Source: Sporothrix humicola (lineage: Eukaryota > Ascomycota > Sordariomycetes > Ophiostomatales > Ophiostomataceae). From it: a stretch of DNA of 64,000 nucleotides. Shown here in pieces: positions 11,405 through 23,073 of this stretch; position 1 is the stretch's first letter; each line of letters begins with the position of its first letter. The notes beneath the pieces were generated by a model, which saw only the letters and a program-made list of their open reading frames with translations, was not told the DNA's origin and ran no database searches. The stretch covers positions 434,001 through 498,000 of the forward strand of contig WNYE01000005.1 of assembly GCA_021396245.1 (NCBI GenBank), written 5' to 3'. A program made the position numbers and the translations under genes.

Positions 11405-14400
11405 GGTTGGTAAGGTTGGTAAGGCTCGTGCAGCGATCGTCGTCCCTTTTTGGAGTTCTCTGATGTCGGTGTTCATGGGAAACACAAATAGGGTGAACGA
11501 ATCATGACCCCAGGTTTCGTTCCAGCGGAGCGGTGCTTTCGTTCGAAAAAAGCTGTGCCAGGCCCCGTATTGCAACGCCATCGTCACCAACCGCCGGTAA
11601 CCCAAGCTCAATATCGAGCCGCCTTGCCAAGTCGCCAGTCTCATCCCGTCTTTTTTCCCCTTTTCAGTCTCTGTCTCTCACTGTCTCTCTCTCATCGCCC
11701 CCCCTCCACCTTTCTCATGTTGGCCCTATCGCTGCGGCCTAATCTTACTGAGTATGCCATCGACTATTAGGTCCTTTTGTTCTTGTGAGCTTGCGTCTTC
11801 ATCTCTCGTATCTTGTCTTTTATCCATTTGCAGGTGGTCTCATCTCGTTTTTCTTTCAGTCTTGTTCTTTTTTGGTGTCGGCCATTTGTGATTCCGGTCA
11901 TCAGATGTCTATTTTGAGGTCGTCAGCCCTGCTTGGCACAAGGGTGCAGCAACGTGCAGACGGGGTGTTACCGTTGTGGGCTGCAATGCATCGAAGGGAG
12001 GGTCGGGGTCGTAAGGCATGCATCCATTCTCGTTTTGATGCTCTCAGATTTTAGCTGGACATGTCTAGACCAGGGATAGGACGAGGAAAATTAAACAGGA
12101 GAGAAGCTTGTATTGTGTGCAAATATGCGGACGGAGTGCGGCAAGATACAAGTTAGGAAAGAGCCCAGTGTGGTCTTGACCTGTTGGCCCTGCCCTGGTC
12201 AGCAACTTCATCTCTCTTCGGGGTTTGAATCGGATTGCTCCTTCCCATATGTAAATATATTTGTGCAGCCCCATGTACAGGCCGTGTTTATTGCTCCGTC
12301 ATGCACACATGGGTGCTCTGGTCCGTTGAGGCATGAATAGCCACTCACAGCTTCCCCAAAAATGCGTGTTTCTCCATCAATTTCAAATATCAAAAACCCC
12401 ACATGCACCACCCTTCGCACCTTCTTTGCTGCGACGCGACTCTCACAGACAGCCATGGCCACACTGCAGGTGCCACCCTGCCTTTTCTACCACCCCCTTT
12501 GTACCTGCCGATCCCAGGAAAAACGCAGGCGTGTGGTGCAGTTGCGGACTGGGCGTGCGCCGTAGAACCGTAGAAGAACCTTCCTTCCCGATTGCTGTTG
12601 CTCCTTCCCTGCAACTGTTTTTTTGCGATTTGCATTCCTTCCGTCGTGACTGCCGTGAAACTGGAAAAACAGTACCTCCGCAGGCCCTTCAAGACCTTAC
12701 CTTCCTCTCTCTTTTTTCGTGCTTTCCTTATGCACCTTTTCTGCATGCCCTCGTGCCTTCCTGCATACATCATGACAGTCAATGTAAACGTTCCGTTCTA
12801 GGAAACTCCTACAGCATCACGAGGACCTCATGACCCCGTCTCCCCGTTTTATGCCAATCGTGCCTTCCTCCACTTACACACAGATAGGGCCGTTTTTAAA
12901 CATATTGTAGGCGCAGTTTCCACGCGGCTACCACGTACAAGGAAAGACACGCCACGCTGGCCGGGCGATCCCCAGAAGCCAAAATACCCATGTCTCTCCT
13001 TCCTTCAAGGTCTCTTCTCTCCTTAAGTTTGTCGCTCTCGATCTGGTCTCGTTCCAGCCCAGTAAAGTGACCCCATTTTAGCCCTCTCCCACTTATTTTC
13101 CCCGTCTCACCTCATCTAGCCGTCCAAACGCACCCCGACATCCTTTGACTCCATTCCGTCCTCGACCTCCGTTCCACGAGCCCCGTTCCAGCCGGCTTAC
13201 TGGTTTATCCGCCAGAGTTCCTCTTTTGCATTGTTTTTTATATGTTGCTTTTGAACTAGCTGTCGTTGTCTATCCAAGGACGCGGAGTATCCCGTTTCTA
13301 CAATTCGAAGATTTCTACACTTTCTGTGTTCTACGGAATACTCCGAACACAACCAGCACCAAAAGACGGGCGTCGATCTGATGATTTGGTGGTTTGGCGA
13401 CTTGTCGATTCAACCATCCAAGTCGACAAAAGAAAATACTACGACGTACACAGTACACCCCAGCCGTCGATACTATTGGACGCCCTGGCGCCGTCCTGTG
13501 CGAGCAGCCGGCTTGAGCCATCCTGATGTGCGTGCTCATCTGAGTACCGTGACTTTTTCAACTTGGTAAGCTTTGCTTCCCGTCTCTCGTGTTGGCTCTT
13601 CTCACCTCATGGCTGCGGCTCGATGATTTGTGTTTTTGTGCTTTGTGCTTTGTGTTTCTGGTTTTGTTTCCAATCCACAAATACACAAAGCATGGTGTAT
13701 ATTTCTGGTCCCTGTGGCTTTGCCATTCTCCCTCCCCTTTCCTTGACTTCCGGGGTCTTGCCCCAGACCGTGTCTGTCGTCGCCGCTTGGCAGATTCCGC
13801 CACGCTCTACGACAAATATTACACTCATTCCTTGCTTTGGTCTGCCTCTAGAGACTAGTGGTCTGTGCTTGCGAGGCTCATTGAGGTTTCTCATCGATGC
13901 TTGCGAAGCTCATTGAGGTTTCTAGTTTTCGAGGTTTCGGGCTGTTGATTCTTGCGTTTCTCCTCGAGTCCGTCGTGCTTTTTCTGTTATTTTGTAGTAC
14001 AAAGAACACTTTGCGGTGCCATTTGCTCCGGCTTGCATCGCGTCGGTTCTCCGTCGCTGTTTCGTCGGCAAACCCAGGATCTCGGCCGTCTTCGTGATAG
14101 GCCCAGAGGGTTTCTAGCTGGACTCCCATACAGAACATTAAAAAATAGGAAAATCCCAGTCTAACGGAGCCTGGCCTGGCAACGTCTGGGCTGGTCTCTC
14201 AATCAGCAACTAGCCGCCTGGGGCGCAAATCAAGGATCAACCTTTGTGGAGGAGCCTTTTGCCTTCGATCTCGACTCTTCCTTCCCCTTCTTGACCTTCT
14301 TTTTCCCCACCACGCCAGCCAAAGCCCACTGGCCCGCACGCAGCCTGTGCATGCATTGCACCCTTCCCCTCTCCTTGGCCTTTGGCCCGTTGTTTCTGTT

Positions 14401-15473
14401 CTCTCACACACACCAGTTACCACATACCGCCCATTGTTTGGTTTTATTTTATGCTTTTATTTTAGTTTTAGTTTTATTGCATTTCATCTTCCCAAGTATT
14501 CTCCGAACGGCGTGGTTTGATGCGCTCTTTTCTTTTCTTCTACTGACCTGGTCTTGTGGTGCCGTTCGTATTGTTTAAATTTGCAGCACCGACGCTTTCC
14601 ACACACACTCCCCGCGCAATTTCTACTTTTTGACGCTTTTTGCGCATCTTTACGCATCTTCTCGCATAACCTAAACATTTGCGGTTTTTCAACAGCTCAA
14701 GACGCCAAATGGTCAAGCCGGTTGACGGACCCCTCCCATACGCAACCCTTACACGCACGCAATCTCAGTTTCACAAGCAAAACCTCGCAAGCACCGTGTT
14801 CTCCTGCCCTTCTAAGACCTAGCGTCTGTCTTTTGGCAAACCGACAGCGCCGGTCAGCTGCTAGAAGTTTTCTTGGCCATCACTGGGATCTGACCCGCTG
14901 CGACTGCTGGCTTCGCTTTCGCCTCTCGTTGGCGACCGTCTTCACGCCAAAACGCTTCGTCGCCGCTCGCTCGCTGGGAAAGCTGGGAATAGACCGGCAG
15001 TCGGTAGTTGTATGATAGGCTCAAATCATTACCAATCCGCCCTATGAGACACAGCTGGTGACTCTAAATCGGTTATCCAGCGCTCTCCGTGTCGGCCGTT
15101 TCTATCTGAATATCATCACCCCAACACACCCTACCCTGACTTTTCGACGTTCCAGAAACTCGGGTCTCATTGTTTCCCTAGCATCTCCACCTTTTCAGTA
15201 TATGAGCACTTGGTCGCCTCGGCATTTGAGCCATCTGCACCGTACCATTGTCTACAGCATTTCAGTTTCTGCATCTCTTTTCCCATCACGTCTACTCACT
15301 TCCTTTTTCTTCTTTCTTTTTGCGTCGAGCATCGCATCCCTGCCCTTATGCCTACTGCATTCTACAGCCCTGTGGCCTTGTCTCCATAGTTGGCGAGCCG
15401 CGTTGGAACTTTTGCGTTTGGCGCCCAGCTTGTATCAGATTCTCTCCTCTCACCCCACCCCCTCGCAACGGCC
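11405..15473. other. 4 kb gene-poor region upstream of the Zn2Cys6 regulator
   Basis: No coding gene is supported between the divergent GH28 and Zn2Cys6 starts. Most of the plus strand from about 12300 to 15470 is pyrimidine-rich with short T/C runs, as in fungal promoters and long leaders. The frames here look like leader artefacts (Ser/Pro/Leu/Phe-rich) on that strand. The first few hundred bases (11405-11800) should contain the GH28 promoter. Confidence 0.5.
13866..13923. repeat. Two-copy tandem repeat, 32-bp period
   Basis: The word TGCTTGCGAGGCTCATTGAG begins at 13866 and recurs at 13898 with one mismatch (GAAG for GAGG). The shared part is about 26 bp. A related GAGGTTTC follows near 13938. 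Confidence 0.8.
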
Positions 15474-18348
15474 ATGAACAGCAACGACTTACGGCCTGCC
15501 TACGGGCAGGCTCCAGGGCAACCCGCGATCCCTGACTTCGGCCCGTCATATCCGCCATCAGGCATGCCACCGACCACGGCCACTCCACTCTCAACCGTGT
15601 CGTCGCAGACGGGACCAACGTCGGCGCCCTCGTCAGGATCGACACCTGCGCCGAAGAAGAAGTCGCGGCGCAACGCGGACCCTTCGGCGCAGAAGCGGCG
15701 GTGCGTCAGCACGGCCTGTGTTGCATGCCGGAAGAGGAAATCAAAGTGCGACGGCGCTCTGCCGAGTTGCGCTGCTTGCGCGAGTGTCTACTGTACGGAG
15801 TGCGTCTATGACCCGAACTCGGACCATCGGCGCAAGGGTGTTTACCGCGAAAAGATCGACAGCATGAAAGCGCAAAACTCTACCTTGCAAATCCTCATCG
15901 AGGCAATCCTGAATGCCGCGGAGGATGATGTGCCTGCTATTGTGAAGAAAATCCGCACCTGTGACAGCCTCGATGCCGTGGCCGAGTCCATTGTGAAAGA
16001 CGACTTTAACAACAACGATGATGCCGCTGACGATGCGGGCACGGTCTCGGACAATGCGCCGCTCGACCCGAACCAGCCAGCTGAGGGCGAGTTCGATCTG
16101 GCCCGGAAAATGGGCGAGCTGCGCCTTGAAAACGGCTCCGTCCGCTTTATCGGCGGCACGTCGCACCTCATCTATATCGGTGATTCGTTAGGCGACTTGG
16201 ATGCCGACTCCAGCCCCGAGGACAGCACAGAGGGTGCGTATGCGGACCGGACGGAGTCCCAGTTCGAGTCGCCATATACCACGACCGAAGAGGCCATTAA
16301 CAGCTGGACGACTGTCACCGCCGACACGTCCTTGATCATCCATCTGATGAATATGTACTTCAACTGGCACTATACCTACTTCACCACCCTTTCCAAGAGT
16401 CTCTTCTACCGCGACTTCCTGCGTGGCCGACCACAAGTACAGCCGAAACGCACCGTCTACTGCACGTCGCTGCTCGTTAATGCCATGCTCTCCCTGGGCT
16501 GCCATTTCACTGGTGCCACCGGAGCATATGCCATCCCTGGTGATAGCCGCACAAAGGGCGACCACTTCTTTGCGGAAGCCAAGCGCTTAATTGTCGAGAA
16601 CGACGAGTATGAGAAGCCCAAGCTGGCCACCGTACAAGCGCTGGCTCTGATGTCGGTTCGCGAGGCCGGTTGTGCCCGTGAGGCCAAGGGCTGGGTGTAC
16701 AGCGGTATGAGTTTCCGCATGGCCCAGGATATCGGTCTCAACTTTGACGGCGGTACCGGCACAGGTCCGTCAATAGGTGCCTCAGAAAGCGATCCGCACC
16801 ATCACCAAATGAGCGACAGCGAGATCGACGCCCGCCGCATCACCTTCTGGGGCTGTTTCTTGTTCGACAAGGCATGGTCCAACTACCTCGGACGCCTGCC
16901 CCAGCTGCCAAAGAACTCGTACAGCGTGCCAAAGTACGACGTGTTCCCCGACGAAGATGCTGAACTTTGGTCGCCGTTCACAGACTCGGGCTTTGACGTG
17001 TCGCTCCGGCAGCCATCCCGGACGCGCGCCATTGGCCTGCAGCTGTCCAAGCTGTGCGAGATTAGCAGCGACCTCCTCCTGTTCTTCTACCACCCGAACC
17101 ACATCGGCCGTTCCAACGGAAAAGCAGTCGAGCTTAAGAAGCTCAGCGAACTGCATCGTCGTTTGGAAGACTGGCGCCGCGAGCTTCCCGTGGAGTTTGA
17201 GCCGAAAGAAGGCCAGCTCCCCAACGTGCTTCTGGCACAGTAAGTCCTCCCATGACCTTCCATCGCAAGGGCCTCAGTTGCTAACACACACCAGCATGTT
17301 CTTCCATCTCCAATACATTCATCTCTTCCGCCCCTTCCTCAAGTACACACCAAAGACCTCGCCTCTACCAGCACATGTCTCACCCCGGCGTATCTGCACG
17401 TCCAATGCCGGCGCCATCTCCAAGTTAATGCGCCTCTACAAGAAGATTTACAACCTGCGCCAGATCTGCAATATCGCCGTCTACATGATCCACTCCGCCT
17501 GCACCATCCACCTCCTCAACCTCCCCGAGAAGACGGCCAAGCGCAACATCATCCACGGCGTCAAGCAGCTCGAGGAGATTGCCGAGGACTGGCTCTGCGC
17601 CCGCCGCACCCTTAGCATCATTAGTGTTCTCGCTCGCAAGTGGGGCGTTGAGCTGCCAGAAGAGGCGTCGCAGGTCCTGCAGCGCTCCGACGAGAAGTAC
17701 GGCACCTTTAGCACGGCCGATGTCCCGTCGCCCAACATCTCTGTCGGTTCCGCCAATGGTCAAGGCAACTCGCCTCAGAACAACCAGGATTTCGGTAACA
17801 TGGGCCACGGCGTCGACGACAACTCCCCGTCGGCCAACATGCACAATGCAGTCGTCAAATCAGAGCAGTTCGGTGCTGGCAACCTCGCCATTACGACGAT
17901 GCCCGGTCTCCTCGAGCAGTTCTCCCAGCAATCGCCTACCTTCCAGGACTTTTCGACGCCCGGCGTCACGCCAGAGTATCTGAGCGGGCTTCCCAAGGCC
18001 AACTCGCCCACGAGTGGTGCAATTGGTCCTGCATCCAAGCAGCCGGCTTGTCCTCCATCGATGGGCAACCCCCAGGCCGGACCTTCGGTTGTCTCTGTCG
18101 GTGGCCCAATGCCTGGCATCAACACCTGGTCCATGCCGCCCGTTGTGACCCAGTCGATGCAGGGCTACCAGCAGCCGCAGCTGGCATACCCTCCGCCTAC
18201 ATCACAGCCTGATCTGCAGCCTGGCATGTACGGTGTCGACGGCCAGGAATGGTTCCTAAAGGAGGGTGTCAGCTGGCAGCACAACTTTGAGACGTGGGGC
18301 TTCACGCAGCAGCGGCAGCAAGTGCCAGTGTCACCGCCAAACCAGCAG

Positions 18349-18389
<41 letters not shown>

Positions 18390-18645
18390 GCAACAGCAGC
18401 AACAACAGCAGCAACAACAGCAGCAACAACAGCAGCAGCAACACCAACAACACCAGGATCAGGTGCAGCAGAACTCGCTGCAAAGGTCGCGCCACCACAC
18501 GCCGACAAGCACGGACAACAACAGTACGCCCATTTCGGACAGCAGTTTCTTTTTGTTCCGGGGCGCCCATGGCTCCGACCTCGACATGTCCTTTGACGAC
18601 CTGGCTACTACTGGTGGTAACCTGGACGGGCTTGGTCCTGTCTAG
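15474..18645 (+). CDS. Zn2Cys6 transcription factor with MHR domain and poly-Gln tract
   Basis: A fungal binuclear-zinc-cluster regulator of 1038 residues, expected to act in the nucleus. Exons are 15474-17239 and 17295-18645. The intron (GTAAGT..CACCAG) joins LLA-HMFFHLQYIHLFRPF in frame. The zinc cluster is at residues 82-110 (CVACRKRKSKCDG...CAAC...C), preceded by a basic KKKSRR stretch. It is followed by a RRKGVYREKIDSMKAQN linker and a potential dimerisation region, as in NirA/NIT4-type regulators. The fungal-specific MHR domain spans roughly 300-640. The C-terminal part is Pro/Ser/Gln-rich with a 33-residue Gln run and an acidic end (DLDMSFDDL), a likely activation region. The NirA-like placement rests on general resemblance, and the target genes are unknown. 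Confidence 0.9.
18343..18441 (+). repeat. CAG/CAA microsatellite encoding 33 Gln
   Basis: Thirty-three consecutive Gln codons, mixed CAG and CAA, lie inside the regulator's C-terminal region. They are followed by a His/Gln-rich tail. The mixed codons suggest selection for the amino acid as well as slippage, and length variation between strains is likely. Confidence 0.95.
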
Positions 18646-19103
18646 ATAGGGGGGAATATAACTGAGGACGCTCCTTCTCCTTTCAATTTTATATTTCTCT
18701 TTCATCATCTATCTATATTTATCTTTTCGCATATATTTTACCACATTTGGGAGCGGCCAGGGCCCACACAAAATTCAGGAGTCCTGTTTTGGAGAAACCG
18801 GGAAGGGGGGGAGGCTATCTGACTAGCATTATATTATCTGGCGTTCTGTTGAGACTGTTTATGGGCGCACTATACCTGCCGGCACGTTTTTGTCTTTCAC
18901 TCGTTTTTCACTTTACAACTTATGACTTATAACAATGAAATTCTGTGCATGATATGTGATGGTCTATGTCGTCAAGGAACTCAGAACTGTGAAACTATCG
19001 CTCTCTGCCATGCCTGCCATTCGCTTCTAAATATCAACACATGCCAAATACGTTCCCGGCACTCCTATCGTATCAACACTCGCCAAACGAGCCGGCCTCT
19101 CTG
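18646..19103. other. Convergent 3' intergenic
   Basis: The A+T-rich spacer between the regulator and the HIT hydrolase, which end toward each other. T-rich stretches at 18680-18740 are probably the regulator's 3' UTR. No gene is seen. Confidence 0.5.
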
Positions 19104-20012
19104 CTACTTGCTCAGCACCTTGGCAATTGCCTTGCGGAACTCGGCCGCCTCGGCCTCCATCTCGGCCATTGTGCGCGCCTCGCGGGTCGCGTCCTCGATC
19201 CTGGGGAACTTGCCGCCGGGCTGTGGCCGGTCGCCGTAGTGGCTCCGGTGCGTCGACTCCAACACGGCGTCCCACTGCTGCCCGCCCACATTGCCCGGCT
19301 CGTCGGCCATCTTCTCGTACAGAGCGTCCGCCTCCGTCAGCGCGTTCTTGGCCGTCGTGCCGCGGATCCGCGGCAGAACGTGCACGTGCACGTGCGGCAC
19401 CGTCTGGCCGGCCTCGGGCCCGTCCTGGATGGCAATGTTGAAGCTGCCCTTGTGGACGTCCTCGGTGTCGTCCGGGCGGGCCTCGGTCTCGCCGAAATAA
19501 TACTCGGCGAGCATGCGCTGGACGACCTGGACCGAGAAAAACAGGTCCGTGAGCTCGGGCGCGCTCATGTCGGTCATGCGGCGGTGGGGCTTCTTGGGGC
19601 ACACCAGGACATGGCCCGGCATCAGGGGCTTGAGGTTGACGAGAGCAAACGAGTGCTCAGTCGAGTAGAAGACTTGGGTGGAGACGTCAAAGGGGCCAAA
19701 CATGGTCTTTTCTGGCGGCGGTGTTGTGGACGTCATGTTGCGGCGTTGTGTAAGTGGTGTCTTTGGTACAGATGATAGTGAAGGTGACGACCGAGACAGG
19801 CGGCTCTGTGAGGCTCTGAGGTGTGTAGAGGGTGGATGGCTAACAAGAGAAAAGGTGCGGCGGCAGTTGTATAAATAGTATGTATGAGCTGAGGCCAATG
19901 TGGTTGCAGTTGCAGTTGCAATTGCACGGCCAGATGCGGTGGTGGTAGTGAAGATGCTTGGGAAGGAGGTGGTGGTGGTAGTTCTGGCCAGCTGCAGGCA
20001 GGTGCGGCTCAT
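19104..20012 (-). CDS. FHIT-type bis(5'-adenosyl)-triphosphatase (HIT family)
   Basis: A histidine-triad hydrolase of Ap3A/Ap4A-type signalling nucleotides, related to human FHIT and yeast Hnt2/Aph1. The signature HVHVHVLPR is complete, and ELTDLFFSVQ plus IQDGPEAGQTVPH match the Fhit branch. No intron is needed. Two starts are possible. ATG at 20012 gives 302 residues, and ATG at 19736 (MTSTTPPPEKTMFG) gives 210, closer to the usual family length. The extra 92 residues are Ser/Thr/Arg-rich with no acidic residues, like a mitochondrial presequence. Both starts have A at -3. The longer form is reported because the frame stays open, but the shorter one may be the main cytosolic product. Confidence 0.9.
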   Translation of the reverse strand: MSRTCLQLARTTTTTSFPSIFTTTTASGRAIATATATTLASAHTYYLYNCRRTFSLVSHPPSTHLRASQSRLSRSSPSLSSVPKTPLTQRRNMTSTTPPPEKTMFGPFDVSTQVFYSTEHSFALVNLKPLMPGHVLVCPKKPHRRMTDMSAPELTDLFFSVQVVQRMLAEYYFGETEARPDDTEDVHKGSFNIAIQDGPEAGQTVPHVHVHVLPRIRGTTAKNALTEADALYEKMADEPGNVGGQQWDAVLESTHRSHYGDRPQPGGKFPRIEDATREARTMAEMEAEAAEFRKAIAKVLSK

Positions 20013-21230
20013 TGTTGTTTTAAACAAAAGGGGGAAGGAAGGAGTGCGTAACAGGAAGGAGGCCACAAATGCCTGGGAAACACAGAGAGGGAAAGACCGG
20101 ATGAAAGGCGGGCCACGCGAGCGTCGTGGTTTGATCCGATCAGCTGCACGTTGTCGTGGAAGGAGCGAACGTTAGCCTCGCCAAGATGGGAAGGAAAGCT
20201 CAGAAAAAGGATCCAATGACAAGGGTGGCAAAGGGATTTCCAAGGAGAACACTGCAAGGTGTCCAAGGAGGTGAGACGGCGGGTGAAGGTATGAGATGGT
20301 GATGCGCTTCTTTCTGGCTTGGCTTCTCCCGGTCTGCTGGCCCTGGTACGCGGGCGCTACGTCAGACCCTATGACAGCTTGTATTATTTCTGGGGTGGGC
20401 TCCGCAGGTAAAACTCCAAGCGGGGCAGCACAAAGACACAAAGGGCAGGCGCGGCAGGCTGGGGCACTGGGGCCACGTTCTTGCTGTGAGATTGGGTGAG
20501 AAATGTCCATCACGCTTTCACGTGACGCTCCTAACAAGGTAATACAGCGCGCTACGAGGCAGGACAGTGCAACGTCCATTGTCTATCAATGATGCCCAGA
20601 CCGATGATGCTCAATGATCTCCCATGATGCAAAATGATTCAGCAGCGTTATAGATTGATATTTTTTTAATTAAATTTATACTCCGTAAAGAGTATCCATT
20701 CCCATTATTTTTGTGTAGATTTTCTAGCATTTTATTTGAATTTATTTTGAAGCCTTTAACAGCATTATGAGTTTTTAGTATTATATAAAATCTTGAATCT
20801 TGAAAAACATTCCACGATCTTACATTCTCACTTCAACTGATATCACCTGTCCGGAATGGATTAATAAACGTGGCATGAAATGGAAATATGAAATCGAGAA
20901 TGAAAAACAAATGGAAAACAAAACAATTGGCAGATATAAGTAACTCAAAGAACTCCCCTGCCCATTGGATCTACCTCGCCGTTTTCCCAGACACCTTGTC
21001 AACGTTGTCTTTCCACCATGGGACTGTGATCACTGTGTACACGTACTCTTGTCGTGTTACGGTTTGTGACTAGTCCCTTACCACCCCATTTTTATAGCGA
21101 AAACCCCGAATATGGTCCGTTCCAGGGTGCGCGAACGCAACACGAAATAGCAGAGATAACAAAGGAAAAATAAAGTGAGATGTGTTGAGATGGCCACAAT
21201 TCTGCAAGGCGCAGCTTAGGGCAACGTGCC
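20013..21230. other. Intergenic with an A+T-rich island
   Basis: No gene is seen. From about 20640 to 20830 the sequence is strikingly A/T-rich compared with its surroundings and contains TACTCCGTA at 20679-20687. This could be a decayed, RIP-like mobile-element remnant or a 3' region, but no element features remain. The flanks hold the HIT gene promoter (20013-20500) and the RanBD gene 3' end (about 21050-21230). Confidence 0.5.
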
Positions 21231-23073
21231 TCACTCGCCACGTAGCTCCTTCTGGATACCTTCCAGGGCGGCGATCAGTGCCTTGGCGTTCGGGATGCTC
21301 ATCTGTGAAAGTGTTGTTAGTATTTCGTCGACTTGGAGTTAAAGTTCGTATCCTTTGTGGGACTCACCTTGGCTTGCATGCTGACGGGCTTTGCGTCACT
21401 GCCCTCAAAGGCAGTAAACAGCACCGTCGTTGCCTTGAGTGTCTGGCGCTCCTTGAACTCGGTCGATGGCAGCACGGCCGTGTTGAGGATGACGCGGTGT
21501 GTCGAGTCTTGCCGCATGATTAGGCGGATCACTGTGCGCCGCGGGACTGCGGCTGCCCCTGTACGCGGCTTGCCGTTGGCAGCCTCTTCGTCGTCGTCCT
21601 TGTCGGCATCCGCCGCCGGCTCCTCGTCGCCCAGCGTTGATGCGTCGAATGACGCCGGAATCACGCTACCGTCGCGGTCAAACTCGACGCAGTGCTCGGG
21701 CACATTGATCTTGAGCATACCGGCGCCGCGCTCCTTCCAGCCGCCCAAATCCTTGTCGAGGTAGTACATGCGCGCGCGGACCTGTAATAATGTGGCCTCG
21801 CCAGCCTCACCATCGTCGACAGCCACTCGTTGCAACTTCTGCTTCTTCTTGTCGGAGTTAGCACCGCCCTTGATATCGTCACCACCCTCCTCATCGTCCT
21901 TCTCCTTCTCCTCATCGCCGTTCTCGTCTTCTTCTGCTGCCGAATCCTCGTCGTCACTTTCTTCTGCCTCGTCGCTCTCGGGTGCACCGAATGGCCGTGC
22001 CGGCTTGTCGCTCTTAAAGGCAGCACCGGGCTTGGCAAAACTGGTCAGACCGCCAGCGCCGGATAGGGCGGCGCCAAAGGCGCTCTTAGCACCAGCCGCA
22101 CCGCCGCCAAGTCCACCACCAAGGCCACCTCCAAAGCCGCTGCCGAAGCCGCCCGTCGTTCCGGACTTGTTCGCGCCGCCAGCAGCAGCAGCACCGCCAA
22201 ACGCGCTCCCGAAAACGCTACCTGTCGAGGACGCCGTGGCGCCCAGGCCACCAAACGGAGATGCCGAGCTGGTGCCGCCGAAGCTTAATGTGGGAGGAGA
22301 GGCGAGTGATGGAGTGGCAGGCTTTGCTGTCGAAGCCGAGGGGGTGGTGTTGGGGTTGGAGGCCAATGCGCCAAAAGGTGATGCAGAACCAGAGGACGAA
22401 CCGAACAAGGAGGGCTTGCCGGACGCGCCTCCTGAGAGGTTGCCGAAGGGTGAGGCGGTGCTGGACAGTTTGGCGAAGCCAGACGTGGCAAAAGCGGAGG
22501 GGGCACTTGTGGCAGGCTTGTCGTCCTTAGTTGACTCGGATGCCTGGAAAACAAAGAGGTTAGACAAAGTTAACAATGCAGACGTTAGGAAAACTGTAGG
22601 CGACTGGAATTTCTCACCTCTTCGTCACGTAGCCGCTTCTTCTCGGGCTCGTCTGCGCGTGAAGCGCCGCCATTGGGAGCGTCGAGAGCAGAGGTACCAC
22701 CGGCTGAAGCACTGGCCTTAGCAGCGTCCGCGTCCGTAGTCGTGCTGCTCGGCGTGTCCTTGTTCTTTTTCTTGCCTTCGGCACCGTCTTCGTCGTCGTC
22801 GTGGTCGAGCTCGTCGTGGGCGCGCTTCTTCTTGGGCGACGAGACCTGCTCCTTGAGGGCGTCGTGCTTGTCGGGCGTCACGGCTCGCCGCGTGCTGTCG
22901 TTGTCGTTATTGTTGTCGTCTTTACTGTCGGCATCCTGAGACTGAGAGTCCTTGTCCTGTGGCTCCGAAATCACCGTGTGCTTGAGCTCTTCCCGTGCCG
23001 ACTTGGTCGCCGCGTCCTCCTTAGGAGACCCGGCGCCGGAGGGCACTGCGGACGCCGGATCGGTGTCTGTCAT
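21231..23073 (-). CDS. FG-repeat Ran-binding protein (Yrb2/Nup50-like)
   Basis: A nucleocytoplasmic transport factor of 567 residues. Exons are 23073-22618, 22543-21368 and 21302-21231, all in phase 0 with GTGAG donors. The last exon adds MSIPNAKALIAALEGIQKEL. The N-terminus is highly charged with nuclear-signal-like SPKKKRAHDE and EPEKKRLRDE. The centre is Gly/Ser-rich with scattered FG dipeptides (SPFG, SLFG, SVFG, SAFG) that should contact nuclear-pore FG networks and karyopherins. After a long acidic run comes a RanBP1-type domain from about residue 387 to 535 (VRARMYYLD, GWKERGAGMLKIN, RLIMRQDSTHRVILN). The family assists Ran-GTP-dependent export. Yrb2/Hba1 is the closest expected type, though Nup50/Nup2-like naming is possible. 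Confidence 0.88.
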
